In this document: piece after piece, positions 54,701 through 61,755 of the stretch
How positions within the stretch are numbered: the first letter of the stretch is position 1
Layout: each line of letters opens with the position of its first letter
Source: Microbacterium sp. zg-Y625
Lineage (GTDB): Bacteria > Actinomycetota > Actinomycetes > Actinomycetales > Microbacteriaceae
Length of the DNA stretch: 64,000 nt
Direction of reading: 5' to 3'
NCBI RefSeq assembly: GCF_030246925.1
Contig: NZ_CP126740.1
Coordinates: 2,170,001 to 2,234,000 of the forward strand
Made by a program: the position numbers and the translations under genes
Notes under the pieces: model-generated
What the model saw: only the letters and a program-made list of their open reading frames with translations
Told to the model about the DNA's origin: nothing
The model's database searches: none

Positions 54701-55214
54701 CCTCGTCGAGCTGATGCTCAAACCGGGCGATGAACCCCTGATCCCCGTAATAGCCGCGCGACTCGTCAAACACCTGGACGAACACGCGCAGCAGCGCGTC
54801 CGCCTGGTCCTTGCTGATCAGCGGAGCCTTCTGATCGATGTTGAACAACAGGCTCTTCGCTGGAATTCGCTCGGCCTTGGTGATCAGCGCGGGCAGGAAG
54901 GCACCCTCAGCCTTCGCGCGGAATGTCTCGGAGACCTCATCGCGCGGGTAGTTCTGGCCTTCCACATCGCCGAGAAGATGGGCAAGCATCTTGAGCAAGT
55001 GGGACTTGCCGGAGCCAAAGAACCCTGAGATCCATACACCGTTGGCGTTCGTGTAATTGGTGTACGCCTCAAGTAGTTGCTCTAGGCCCTTGGCAGCCTC
55101 GTTCGTGAGGACATACTCCTCCACCTCGGTGCCTAGGTTCCGGGCATCGTCGGCCTTGACGACGCCCTCAATCGGACGCTGGACGTCTTTGGCGAAGATC
55201 TCTTGCAGCTGCAT
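51726..55214 (-). CDS. brxC: BrxC, large P-loop ATPase of BREX
   Basis: A 1162-residue protein. Walker A GFFGSGKSH is at residues 64-72, preceded by the BrxC N-terminal pattern EIFAKDVQRPIEGVVKADD. A Walker-B-like NFFVDEVGQFIGNN lies near 255-268 and long helical segments follow. BrxC is essential in BREX and is thought to be the ORC/Cdc6-like organiser of the complex. ATG 55214, 5 bp after the brxB stop. Confidence 0.95.
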   Translation of the reverse strand: MQLQEIFAKDVQRPIEGVVKADDARNLGTEVEEYVLTNEAAKGLEQLLEAYTNYTNANGVWISGFFGSGKSHLLKMLAHLLGDVEGQNYPRDEVSETFRAKAEGAFLPALITKAERIPAKSLLFNIDQKAPLISKDQADALLRVFVQVFDESRGYYGDQGFIARFEHQLDEEGQLDAFKSAFRGIAGREWEERRPSFGLPTVRKQVNEAYAQVAGIDAATAPDILKTYQDTYSVSIEDFADEVKAWLDKQEKDFRLNFFVDEVGQFIGNNTHLMLNLQTIAESLNTKCQGRAWVMVTSQEDMDRVIGDRTKQQGNDFSKIQARFKTRVKLTSADVEEVISKRLLTKNDAGAAALSEIYAEESANFKTLFDFVDGAKTYRNYTTEEQFVGTYPFVNYQFPLFQAAIEGISDHNVFEGRNSSVGERSMLGVVQQVAKDIGDVKVGQLATFDSMFAGIRSSLKSAAQRSIDVAERNLENPLAVRLLKALFLIKYVDGFRATARNLTVLVYDRFGLDLPVLAKQVQEALTLLETQTYIQRSGTTYEYLTDLEQDMEKEIKAVDIDASELSARLNKMLSGDVMKTSKLKYAKNGQDFGFGYKLDNQVFGQQRELSLHFITSEYPYSPEETRMHSAGKDELLVIMQRDDRVLADLRLLIKTEKYTKRKQTSSMSPDEDRILRSKAAQNVEREKELVERIKRAVGSAQLVINAADVSSSSQDPLARVTDGFQHLIARTYTQLSLLGGVTYSEQQIAGAANPDQGGMFDATSLSKLAAPGDEMLSHVLRRDRLGEQVTVKALIDTFGAKPYGWDLASIEVVAAHLVGAAKVMLSVDGNTLKRSEVPAYLRNTQKHPHIVVAPQKSFDDRKVAAFRSFCIDFFSDPAVTKDPLELAHYGGGKLRAKLDELKARVSGSKYPFVAQLDTPIALLETVVGKPDEWYLTDFTLGDDLLEAKDDVIDPIETFLKGNQRTIYDDAAKLLRDNASNLTYLPHGSDAEVTRLLDDPQAFRSNKMTQLKHAADALSRQIADAVNANRADAVAEIDARRDALRISSIFVAASDEAQTGAVSRIDMLISRVGSERQIAVIRELANGFEETGYPAVLDQLADAPRESDPDVPPAPVKQTVSIKTITALGVTGPLETPDDVDAYLAALRSSLIHALDDGKRIAL

Positions 55215-55219
55215 GGCGG

Positions 55220-55822
55220 TTAGGGTTCCTGTTCCAGGATATTTTTGGCGCGGTAGTACTGGTCGTCGTGCTGGGTCCCGAACAACTCCAGCGACGATCC
55301 CAGGGTCTCGGATTGCTTGTATTGGCCGGGAAAGAACATGAGCATCGGCTTGCCGGTCACCACGCTCTGTAGGTTGTTCAGCACGTTGTGCGACCGGATG
55401 TACGGGAAGACCTCACCGATTCCGGTGAGGAAGAAAACGTCGAACCCGCCATCGGCAGTCTTCGCGGCAATCGCCGGGGCGAGGTGTTGCTGCGGGTTGA
55501 GCATCGAGCGCAGCACCTCGGTGAACTCCGCTTTGTCGATCGTCGGCTCGATCTCGAGGATCTCCTCCCAGTCGCCACGTTGTTTGAGGATCTCCACCGA
55601 CAGGTCGTAGAGGTTGACCTCGCGGACCTGGATGCCCTTCTCGGTCGCGAGCCGGGTCTTGATCCGCTTTTTCGCCTTCGCGACGTCGAGCGCGTACTCC
55701 GGCGGGTAGGGGTATATGAAGAAGGGCACCTCGTTACTCAGCCCCTCCATATTGAGGAATCGCCTGCCGCTGAGCACCGCGAATAAGTGCTCCTCCTGGC
55801 GGAAGAGTTCCGTACCGATCAC
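55220..55822 (-). CDS. brxB: BrxB (DUF1788)
   Basis: A 200-residue protein of the DUF1788 family. It has PFFIYPYPPEYALDVAKAKK, then EVNLYDLSVEIL and the conserved FFLTGIGEVFPYIRSHNVLNNLQ and PMLMFFPGQY. BrxB is required for type 1 BREX defence and interacts with other core proteins. The start is GTG 55822, overlapping the brxA stop by 4 bp. Confidence 0.93.
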   Translation of the reverse strand: MIGTELFRQEEHLFAVLSGRRFLNMEGLSNEVPFFIYPYPPEYALDVAKAKKRIKTRLATEKGIQVREVNLYDLSVEILKQRGDWEEILEIEPTIDKAEFTEVLRSMLNPQQHLAPAIAAKTADGGFDVFFLTGIGEVFPYIRSHNVLNNLQSVVTGKPMLMFFPGQYKQSETLGSSLELFGTQHDDQYYRAKNILEQEP

Positions 55823-56430
55823 ACGCTCACCTCTGTCGAAGTTGGGAAGAAGCGGACGTCGCTCGGACGCCGGAGATCGAGCAGAGACTCGATTCCCGGC
55901 GACAGGATGACGCTCAGGATTTCACCACTGTCGCTCACGAGGCCCGCCTCGCGAAGCATCCGAAATAGGTTCTGACGCAACTTGCGTCGGGTGCTGTCCT
56001 GAAGTGCGTCTAGCTCGGGATGCCAGAGCGCCTTGCCTCGAACGAAGATGTCGAAGTCTCCTCGCTTGAGGGACGGCGTGAGGAGGAGGAACCGTTCGCG
56101 GACGACCTCCTCGGCGAACTCCCCCACAAGTGTGTAGCGTCGACAGGCAGCTACCCACATGAGGTGTGCACGCTCCTGGGGTGATGATTCTCTCAGCAGT
56201 GACATCTCGTCCGCGCTCAGCTCCGAAAGGCGCCCCACTACCTCTCGACTCACAGTGCGGCGCGATTGGACCGTCCTGCTCTGCAGCGTATTTGACTCCA
56301 TCAGCTCCGCACGAACGAGGGCCCAGTCCCGCACACGACTCCAGACCTCGGCCGTGTGCCACGCTTCGGTTACGAGGAGCCCGCCAGATGTGAACGACAG
56401 CGCATATCGCTCGACACTACGATCCGCCAT
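55819..56430 (-). CDS. brxA: BrxA (DUF1819)
   Basis: A 203-residue DUF1819 protein, the first gene of the BREX operon. It has the family features YALSFTSGGLLVTEAWHTAE at the N terminus, followed by REVVGRLSELSADEM and VACRRYTLVGEFAEEVVRERF. BrxA is a small helical, winged-helix-like DNA-binding protein. ATG 56430 is preceded by AAAGGGGG at 10 bp. The operon promoter must lie in the 828 bp upstream, which also hold an IS remnant. Confidence 0.9.
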   Translation of the reverse strand: MADRSVERYALSFTSGGLLVTEAWHTAEVWSRVRDWALVRAELMESNTLQSRTVQSRRTVSREVVGRLSELSADEMSLLRESSPQERAHLMWVAACRRYTLVGEFAEEVVRERFLLLTPSLKRGDFDIFVRGKALWHPELDALQDSTRRKLRQNLFRMLREAGLVSDSGEILSVILSPGIESLLDLRRPSDVRFFPTSTEVSV

Positions 56431-56689
56431 CGGCAAGCACCCCCTTTTTGAGAACCCGGCCTCCGTACGACCGTATTGCCCACAGACGACATCAGGAGAT
56501 TGAGGGCACGCCCTCGCATGCCAGATGCCTCGCTCCTCGCTTCCGCGCGAAGACCCCAGCACTCCACCAGGCCTCCAGCCTATCGACTAGTCGGAAGACA
56601 CTCAGCCTCGCCCGATCGCCGGGCTCCAGGAGACAGGGTCCGCCGTCCGTCCGCGCAACACGGACGTCCGAAGTATTAACTCTCGCGGG
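56431..56689. other. Region upstream of brxA
   Basis: About 260 bp between brxA and the IS481 remnant with no believable gene. It should hold the BREX promoter on the minus strand; no clear -35/-10 pair or palindrome was found by eye. Confidence 0.45.
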
Positions 56690-57060
56690 ACCGAGACGAC
56701 CGGCGGAGGCCGTATGGCGCTCCACCGCCAAGTGTGGGATCAGCCGCCCCATATCTGCACAAACTCCTCGCCCGCTACCGAGACCACGAGCTACGAGCTG
56801 GCTGGCGGGGCTGGACACCCGATCGCGTGGCCCCGGCTGAGCTCACCCCGCCGTCGCCGAGACCGTGCGGAGACGCCGCACCACGCTGCGCACGGCATTG
56901 ACGGCTGAGGGCCTCGATGCGGGGCAGGGTCGCCACCGCCTGGCACCAGCGTGCTGAAGGACTGGAACCACCGTCGACGTCCACGCTCTGCCGCGTCCTG
57001 CACGTCGCTGGCCCGACCCGCGTGCGCCTTTCTACAAGCCGGGTGGTGGGGATCCTCACG
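56690..57060 (+). pseudogene. Decayed IS481-family transposase N-terminal part
   Basis: Pieces of an IS481-type transposase appear in order but in different frames: GISRP (the helix-turn-helix), HKLLARYRDHEL (the helix after it) and AWHQ-AEGLEPPSTSTLCRVL (which matches the usual PPSTSTIWRIL). A stop codon near 56906 and at least two frame changes make it non-functional. The catalytic DDE part is not recognisable further on. Confidence 0.65.
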
Positions 57061-57258
57061 CAGCGGGACGAGGGCTCAGTCGACCGCCCTACCCTTCAAA
57101 CTCGTGAGTGCGGGCGTGGGCGTCAACGCCATGGGCGGCCCGGGCGTCGAGGACGCGCTGGTCCCTGAGCGGAGAGCCGTCGCGAGCTGGGTCGTCGTCT
57201 TCGTCTGCCGAACGACAGCGATCGAGCCGCACGTCAACGCGCTGCAGGCGCTTCCTGC
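57061..57258. other. Unassigned stretch after the IS481 remnant
   Basis: About 200 bp between the IS remnant and the small HTH gene. No gene or repeat recognised; it could be further decayed IS sequence. Confidence 0.4.
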
Positions 57259-57543
57259 TCAGATCCAGTCTGGGTTGACCAGGTCGAGCATGTTGCCGTC
57301 AGCAATCCCGCGCCTCTCAGCCTCATTGCGGGCCTGCCCGCTCGTGAGGCGCCGGCGCCGTGCCGACGCGGCATGGTCGAGGCGCGTCAGGTTTGCTTCA
57401 GGCGCCGCGAAGAACCGAGCATCTGCGAGGTATGTCTTGGTTGTAGACGAACTCACACCGAGTCGGATCGAGATCTCCGCGCGAGTCAGCCCGGCATCCT
57501 GCAGGGTCAATGCCTCATTCGCAGCGTCGAGTCTGCGCTCCAT
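57259..57543 (-). CDS. Small helix-turn-helix protein
   Basis: A 94-residue protein. Residues 8-45 form a helix-turn-helix of the resolvase or sigma-like type (AGLTRAEISIRLGVSSSTTK followed by YLADARFF), then a basic stretch ASARRRR. The same LTRAEI-type helix also occurs in the larger protein encoded 27 bp upstream on the same strand, so the two are probably one operon and functionally linked. It could also be a detached C-terminal module of that protein. DNA binding likely; role unknown. Confidence 0.65.
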   Translation of the reverse strand: MERRLDAANEALTLQDAGLTRAEISIRLGVSSSTTKTYLADARFFAAPEANLTRLDHAASARRRRLTSGQARNEAERRGIADGNMLDLVNPDWI

Positions 57544-57570
57544 CGATGCGCGGTGTCGGTCGCTGAGACC

Positions 57571-58698
57571 TCAGGCGATGGGACCTCGAGAGATACCGCT
57601 CTCACTGAGAATCTTGGCGGCACGCCCCTTGCCCAGTTTCACCTCGCGCTCGATCTGAGCGTTCGACTCGCCGCGCATTGCGCGCTGTAGAACCTCCTGC
57701 TTGCGCTCGTCGCTGATCCGAGATGCTTGGCGGACTTCGACGTCCGCAGCAATCCCGAGTTCCTTGACGATGCGGTCGACGCGTCCACGAGGAATCTGCA
57801 GCTCTTCCGCGATCTCTGCGCGGGTAAGCCGCTCGGTAGCGAGCACTTTGATCGATTCGCGCTCCGCAGCCTTCGCAGCTTCCTTTTCGGCTGCTCGGGC
57901 CGCCGCTTCCTCGAGACGCACCGTCTGCATAGCGACGTCGAATGCCTTCGGCAGATCGGAGCTCGCCTGCGTGGGCAAGGTGAGCTCCGGGAATGCCGGC
58001 GAGTATCGAATCAGCTTCTGGGCGGCCTCCTCGGACAGGTGGTACCAGTCGTCGCGAATCTCGTCCTGAAGACTCACGTCGAGTGCCTCCCAGAGACGGC
58101 GGAACCCCAGGCTCTGCTCCTCCATGGACGGCATGTACCGATCCAGCCCAGGCAGGGTCGGGAGCGCGACGAAGGCCTCCGGGGTGGCCAGCCGGATCCC
58201 CGGACGATAGAACGCGCGGTACGCCGCCGCCGTCCTGACACGGAGCCCCTGATAGTTCAGCTGCCGGAACTTCCAGTGCGCGTAAGCGGCATAGCCGCGC
58301 GAGAGGTTGCCAAGCTTGACGCCTTCGTACTCGACAGCAACCGCCGTGGGGTCATGCGGGTTATCGGGCGTGGGGACGAGATCGACGATGATCGCTCGCG
58401 CCTCGCCGGCAGGAATATCCCACGTCGATGCCGCCACGTAGTCAGTACCACGCACGGGGCTCCACGTCGGTGCGAGGCCGTATCCCGCTCCCGGCCCATA
58501 GATCGGCGCGCCGCTCGCTTCCTCGTGGGAGACCAGGACGAGGATGCTCTCGGGGTCGGCATACTCGCGGGGGTTGCGCTTGTACGCCTCACGACAGGCT
58601 TCACGCCACTCCTGCCGGTCGGCCCCTTCCATGTACCACCACTCGCGCGAGTCCGCATCTCCGTTGGGCCAGAACCGATTGGGGTCGAACGCGTTCAT
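57571..58698 (-). CDS. HIRAN-domain protein with two C-terminal HTH modules
   Basis: A 375-residue protein. Residues about 75-165 match a HIRAN domain: IIVDLVPTPDNPHDPTAVAV, then GVKLGNLSRGYAAYAHWKF. HIRAN domains bind DNA 3' ends or damaged DNA. A helical middle with an Ala/Glu-rich coiled coil (about 260-285) leads to two helix-turn-helix modules: LTRAEIAEELQIPRGRVDRI and RGESNAQIEREVKLGKGRAA. No catalytic domain is seen. It lies upstream of BREX on the same strand, so it may be a sensor or regulator for the island. ATG 58698. Confidence 0.7.
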   Translation of the reverse strand: MNAFDPNRFWPNGDADSREWWYMEGADRQEWREACREAYKRNPREYADPESILVLVSHEEASGAPIYGPGAGYGLAPTWSPVRGTDYVAASTWDIPAGEARAIIVDLVPTPDNPHDPTAVAVEYEGVKLGNLSRGYAAYAHWKFRQLNYQGLRVRTAAAYRAFYRPGIRLATPEAFVALPTLPGLDRYMPSMEEQSLGFRRLWEALDVSLQDEIRDDWYHLSEEAAQKLIRYSPAFPELTLPTQASSDLPKAFDVAMQTVRLEEAAARAAEKEAAKAAERESIKVLATERLTRAEIAEELQIPRGRVDRIVKELGIAADVEVRQASRISDERKQEVLQRAMRGESNAQIEREVKLGKGRAAKILSESGISRGPIA

Positions 58699-59093
58699 CA
58701 GGTCACCCTAGCGTCGGACGATAATGCGCTCAGCGAAGTTCCTCAGAATTGCTCGGCGGAGGTGGCCAACTTGAGTGAGCGCTGTCGCATGGCACGCTGC
58801 GTACGTCCGGTGCGCCGAGAATGATCGGTGAGGTTCAGAGTTTCAAAACTCGCGTCGTAGCAGTCCGCCGACTTCGGTGTCGAGGATGACTGAACGATGC
58901 CGTCCTTGTACCGAGGCTCTTCGACCACGTCGGGGGATGTCGTTGCTGTCGATGGGGTAGAGAGCTGTTGCCCAGCGAGCGAACGCATTCGCCACGGAGC
59001 CAACTTGGTGCGTTGCTGGCCTTTGGCCCTGACATCACACCGGCTCGGGCATTCACCCCGACCCGGCGCCAACGCCATAGATACCCTGTCGGT
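58699..59093. other. Divergent intergenic region
   Basis: About 395 bp between the HIRAN gene and the Mrr-like gene. It should contain both promoters. Open frames exist but have no sensible composition or ribosome site. Nothing else seen. Confidence 0.5.
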
Positions 59094-60347
59094 GTGACTT
59101 ACACCTGGCAGCAAGCGGAATCCCTCGCGGTTGAGCATATGCACGCGCTGGGCTTCTCCGACGCGAAGACCACAGTTGGCGGTGCCGATGGCGGGATCGA
59201 CGCCATTTCGGAGACCTACCGAGTTGCGGCGCAGGTGAAAAACTACGTCACGGCGGTCGGCCGGCCTGACATCCAACGGCTCGCCGGCGCCGCTCATGGC
59301 TACGCAGAGCACCTCTTTTACGCGCTCAGCGGCTACTCGCAGGCGGCGCGTGATTACGCCGACGAACGTGGCATCGCGCTCTTTTCCTTTGACGAAACAG
59401 GCGCGGTCTCGCCGGAAAGCCGCAGAGCCTCAGAGCTGAACGAGAAGCACAAGTCCAATTCACGAGCCGAACGTGTGATGGCGAAGCATACCGAACTCCA
59501 ACGCGCGCAACACTTGCGGGAGAACGAGTCCCCCTCCATCTGGGACCACGAACGGCACACTGAATATCCCGTCGCCGTCCGTCGACATCTCTCCGTCATT
59601 GAGATGTGGCCGGAGTTCGAAGCGCGCCTGCGAGCCCTCGGCGATGGCGCACAGCTTGACGAGTTCGAGCAGCTGCTGGCCGGCGCCTTTAGGCTGTTCG
59701 ACGAGCAGGAGGCAGCGGAGCGAGTCATCCCGCGGCACTGGGATATCGAGCTCGCGCGGCTGGAAGCGTACCGGGCGCTCGTCTTCCAGATTGAGAGTCG
59801 CTTGACTTTCGCCCTGCGGTCAGAAGTCGATGTGCGTGGACTTCTCGACCTGGCGGAGTTCGACGGGGCCTCGAGGTCCGAGATTGCGTCGGGATCGCCG
59901 AACCGGCCCGTGGCCCCGCTGGCAACCCAGGACGATTGGGACCACTTGTGGCGTAGACGAGCAACAGTGATGGTTCGACTGGGTGCACTACGGTACGCGA
60001 TGGCCGAGCTCGACAAGAAGGGCCGATTCAAGCCCCATTGGACCGTGCGGAGTCCGCGTTTCAATCAGGAACTGAGCGAGATTGCGCCGCTGCTCGAGCG
60101 GCAGTCCTTCTGGGTCGGCCCTGACCACTTCAACGTCCGCTACGCCGACACCACTGCAGCAGCGAATCGCACCATTGAACTCGAGACCTCACTAACGGGC
60201 GTTTGGCAGAACATGCCGAAGCCGAAGGACCGTCTCGACATCGTCTCGCTCGTGAACGCCCAGAGCGAGGAATGGATGCTTGACAACGCCCCGCGCGAAG
60301 AAGTCCGGGCACTTCGGGCGGCAGGCTTCATACCGGCACCCTTGTGA
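59094..60347 (+). CDS. Mrr-like PD-(D/E)XK restriction endonuclease
   Basis: A 417-residue protein. The N-terminal 90 residues are a Mrr_cat-type nuclease: WQQAESLAVEHMHALGF, then ADGGIDAIS (catalytic Asp36) and AAQVKNY (Gln-x-Lys, Lys49), followed by ALFSFDETGAV. The remaining 300 residues are helical and unknown to me; they may recognise the target or regulate. Mrr-type enzymes cut DNA with foreign methylation. The start GTG 59094 gives the family's normal N terminus. A broken paralogue follows directly. Confidence 0.8.
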   Translation: MTYTWQQAESLAVEHMHALGFSDAKTTVGGADGGIDAISETYRVAAQVKNYVTAVGRPDIQRLAGAAHGYAEHLFYALSGYSQAARDYADERGIALFSFDETGAVSPESRRASELNEKHKSNSRAERVMAKHTELQRAQHLRENESPSIWDHERHTEYPVAVRRHLSVIEMWPEFEARLRALGDGAQLDEFEQLLAGAFRLFDEQEAAERVIPRHWDIELARLEAYRALVFQIESRLTFALRSEVDVRGLLDLAEFDGASRSEIASGSPNRPVAPLATQDDWDHLWRRRATVMVRLGALRYAMAELDKKGRFKPHWTVRSPRFNQELSEIAPLLERQSFWVGPDHFNVRYADTTAAANRTIELETSLTGVWQNMPKPKDRLDIVSLVNAQSEEWMLDNAPREEVRALRAAGFIPAPL

Positions 60348-60384
60348 AAGGCGAGCCCGTGTCGAGGGCGCCGATACTCTGTTC

Positions 60385-60712
60385 GTGGACACCACGCGGC
60401 AGGCCGCCGAGACGTTGGCAGTTCGTCACATGCGTGCGCTCGGTTATGGAGATGCGCGGGGCTCGGTGCCATTTTCTCAGGCTCATCGCATTGCCGCGCA
60501 GGTGAAGGACTACTCGGGTCCCCTCAAGCGTCCCTCCTGCAGAACTGCTGCGGCGAGCCAGTACCTGACCCGCACGACGTCGCGCTCTTCACCCGAGCCA
60601 TGAGCTCTCTTGTCATTCCTTTCAATGCGCACACCGGCCAGTTGAAGGCGGCGCTGGAGGCCGAATCAATGCTCGAGCGCATCCGCGCTCGAGACTCTGA
60701 GACGACCCGATA
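60385..60712 (+). pseudogene. Broken tandem paralogue of the Mrr-like nuclease
   Basis: It starts at a GTG and reads TTRQAAETLAVRHMRALGYG, aligning with the start of the intact neighbour. It then jumps to HRIAAQVKDY, having lost the segment with GGADGGID that holds the catalytic Asp. After a frameshift, DVALFT and a short tail to the stop at 60712 align with the neighbour's IALFSFD region. No functional nuclease can be made. Confidence 0.75.
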
Positions 60713-60883
60713 AGCGTTCCGGCGCGCGTACGGGTCTATTGATCGATCGAGACTCTGCGGCGTCGAAAGGGCTTTGAAGTCGGTCGTCGCTGGCCTCAGA
60801 GCCCCCCGAGGGCGGGCAAAAAGCAGGCAAAACCGGATCCTCATGGTCTAGCCACAGAAAAGCCTGGGTCAGACATGAAAAAA
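60713..60883. other. Stretch between the broken paralogue and the tRNA
   Basis: 170 bp without a gene. No integrase and no second copy of the tRNA 3' end were seen here. Confidence 0.5.
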
Positions 60884-60958
60884 TGGTGCCCCTGGAGGGA
60901 CTCGAACCCCCAACCGTTTGCTTAGGACGCAACTGCTCTTCCATTGAGCTACAGAGGC
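60884..60958 (-). tRNA. tRNA-Arg (anticodon CCT)
   Basis: A complete cloverleaf on the minus strand. The acceptor stem GCCTCTG (5' end at 60958) pairs with CAGGGGC, followed by A-CCA encoded in the DNA (60884-60886). The D stem is GCTC/GAGC, the anticodon loop GTCCTAA gives CCT, and the T arm has GGTTCGAGTCC. It reads AGG arginine codons. Its 3' end faces the defence island, the classical layout for integration at a tRNA. Confidence 0.95.
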
Positions 60959-61125
60959 TGACCGGTCGATTCTACCGGCCGGGTCGCGGGCGACCGACCC
61001 AACCTCCGTATCCGGTGGGAGTCCGCCCAGACGTGGCGTCTCGGGTTGCATCCGCCTCGCATTCTCGGAATCGTGGCCGGCTCGCAAGCCAACCGGTTCG
61101 CAGCCATCCACGGAAGGAGAGCACC

Positions 61126-61407
61126 ATGCTCACACTCACCGAGAACGCCGCAAGCGCAGTCAAGACCCTCACGTCGCAGATCCCGACCAAAGTCGGCGGC
61201 CTGCGCATCCGTGAAGCCGACCAGGCAGAGGCCGGCTTCGAGTTGGCCTTGGCCTCCTCCCCCGAGCCCAGCGACGCGGTCATCGAGACCGACGGCGCGC
61301 GGGTGTTCGTCGAGCAGGCGGCCATGGTTCCGCTTGACGACCGCGTGCTCGACGCGCAGGTCGGCGAGGACGGATCGCTGAGCTTCGCGCTCGGCGTGCG
61401 CCCCTGA
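61126..61407 (+). CDS. HesB/IscA-like protein without cysteines
   Basis: A 93-residue protein with the A-type Fe-S carrier fold pattern: LTLTENAASAVKTL, then GLRIREAD, VFVEQAAMVPLDDRVLD and a final FALGVRP. The three cysteines that bind the cluster in IscA, HesB and ErpA are all missing, and the protein has none at all. It therefore cannot carry a cluster in the usual way. ATG 61126 with GGAAGGAGA upstream. Single gene with a terminator after it. Confidence 0.85.
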   Translation: MLTLTENAASAVKTLTSQIPTKVGGLRIREADQAEAGFELALASSPEPSDAVIETDGARVFVEQAAMVPLDDRVLDAQVGEDGSLSFALGVRP

Positions 61408-61425
61408 CGCGCACCACGAGACGAC

Positions 61426-61453
61426 AGGCCCCGGGTTGCGACCTGGGGCCTTT
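61426..61453 (+). terminator. Terminator after the HesB-like gene
   Basis: An 11-bp stem AGGCCCCGGGT / ACCTGGGGCCT (one G-T wobble), loop TGCG, followed by TT. It starts 19 bp after the stop codon. Confidence 0.9.
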
Positions 61454-61461
61454 GCCGTATG

Positions 61462-61690
61462 TCAGCGGAAGTCGCGAGCGGTGCGTCACCCGCACACGCA
61501 GATCCCCAAAGGCATCCGCCACCAGGTTCGTCACCCCTTCCGGCGAGCGCTCCAGCAGCCCTCTTGCGATGAGCGCGGGCGAATCGCGCAGGATGCGGCG
61601 ATACCGGTTCCACGCCCCACCCAGCAGACGACGTTGACCAGGCCGTGCTGTTCTTTATCCGACGGCCGATCTCCTGCAAAATGGACGTGA
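61462..61690 (-). pseudogene. Decayed duplicate of the 3' end of dnaE2
   Basis: It aligns along its length with the 3' end of the polymerase gene at 63214-63440. Shared stretches include AAGGCATCCGCCACCAGGTT, the segment coding TNLVADAF-DLRV and the one coding HGLVN-VC. Small insertions and deletions break the frame and the stop region is changed. It encodes nothing useful and marks the far boundary of the small insertion between the two copies. Confidence 0.88.
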
Positions 61691-61755
61691 CGCGCAGCCC
61701 GCACGGATGGCACCCCGCCTGCCCATATCGGGCCTGCCGATCGTGAGCACAGCAT

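Noticed and set aside
48238..55214. Identical length of PglX and BrxC (1162 residues each) as a sign of duplication
   Set aside because: Their sequences and domains are unrelated, so the equal length is coincidence.
56951..57658. 235-residue plus-strand frame over the small HTH gene
   Set aside because: It is the shadow of the HTH gene joined to IS481 debris, with biased Arg/Ser/Ala composition and no motif.
58743..59312. 189-residue minus-strand frame over the start of the Mrr-like gene
   Set aside because: It overlaps the clear nuclease domain on the other strand, lacks a ribosome site and has no recognisable motif.
42272..60883. A phage-type integrase or att repeats for the island
   Set aside because: No tyrosine or serine integrase gene is present, and no second copy of the tRNA-Arg 3' end could be found by eye in the window.
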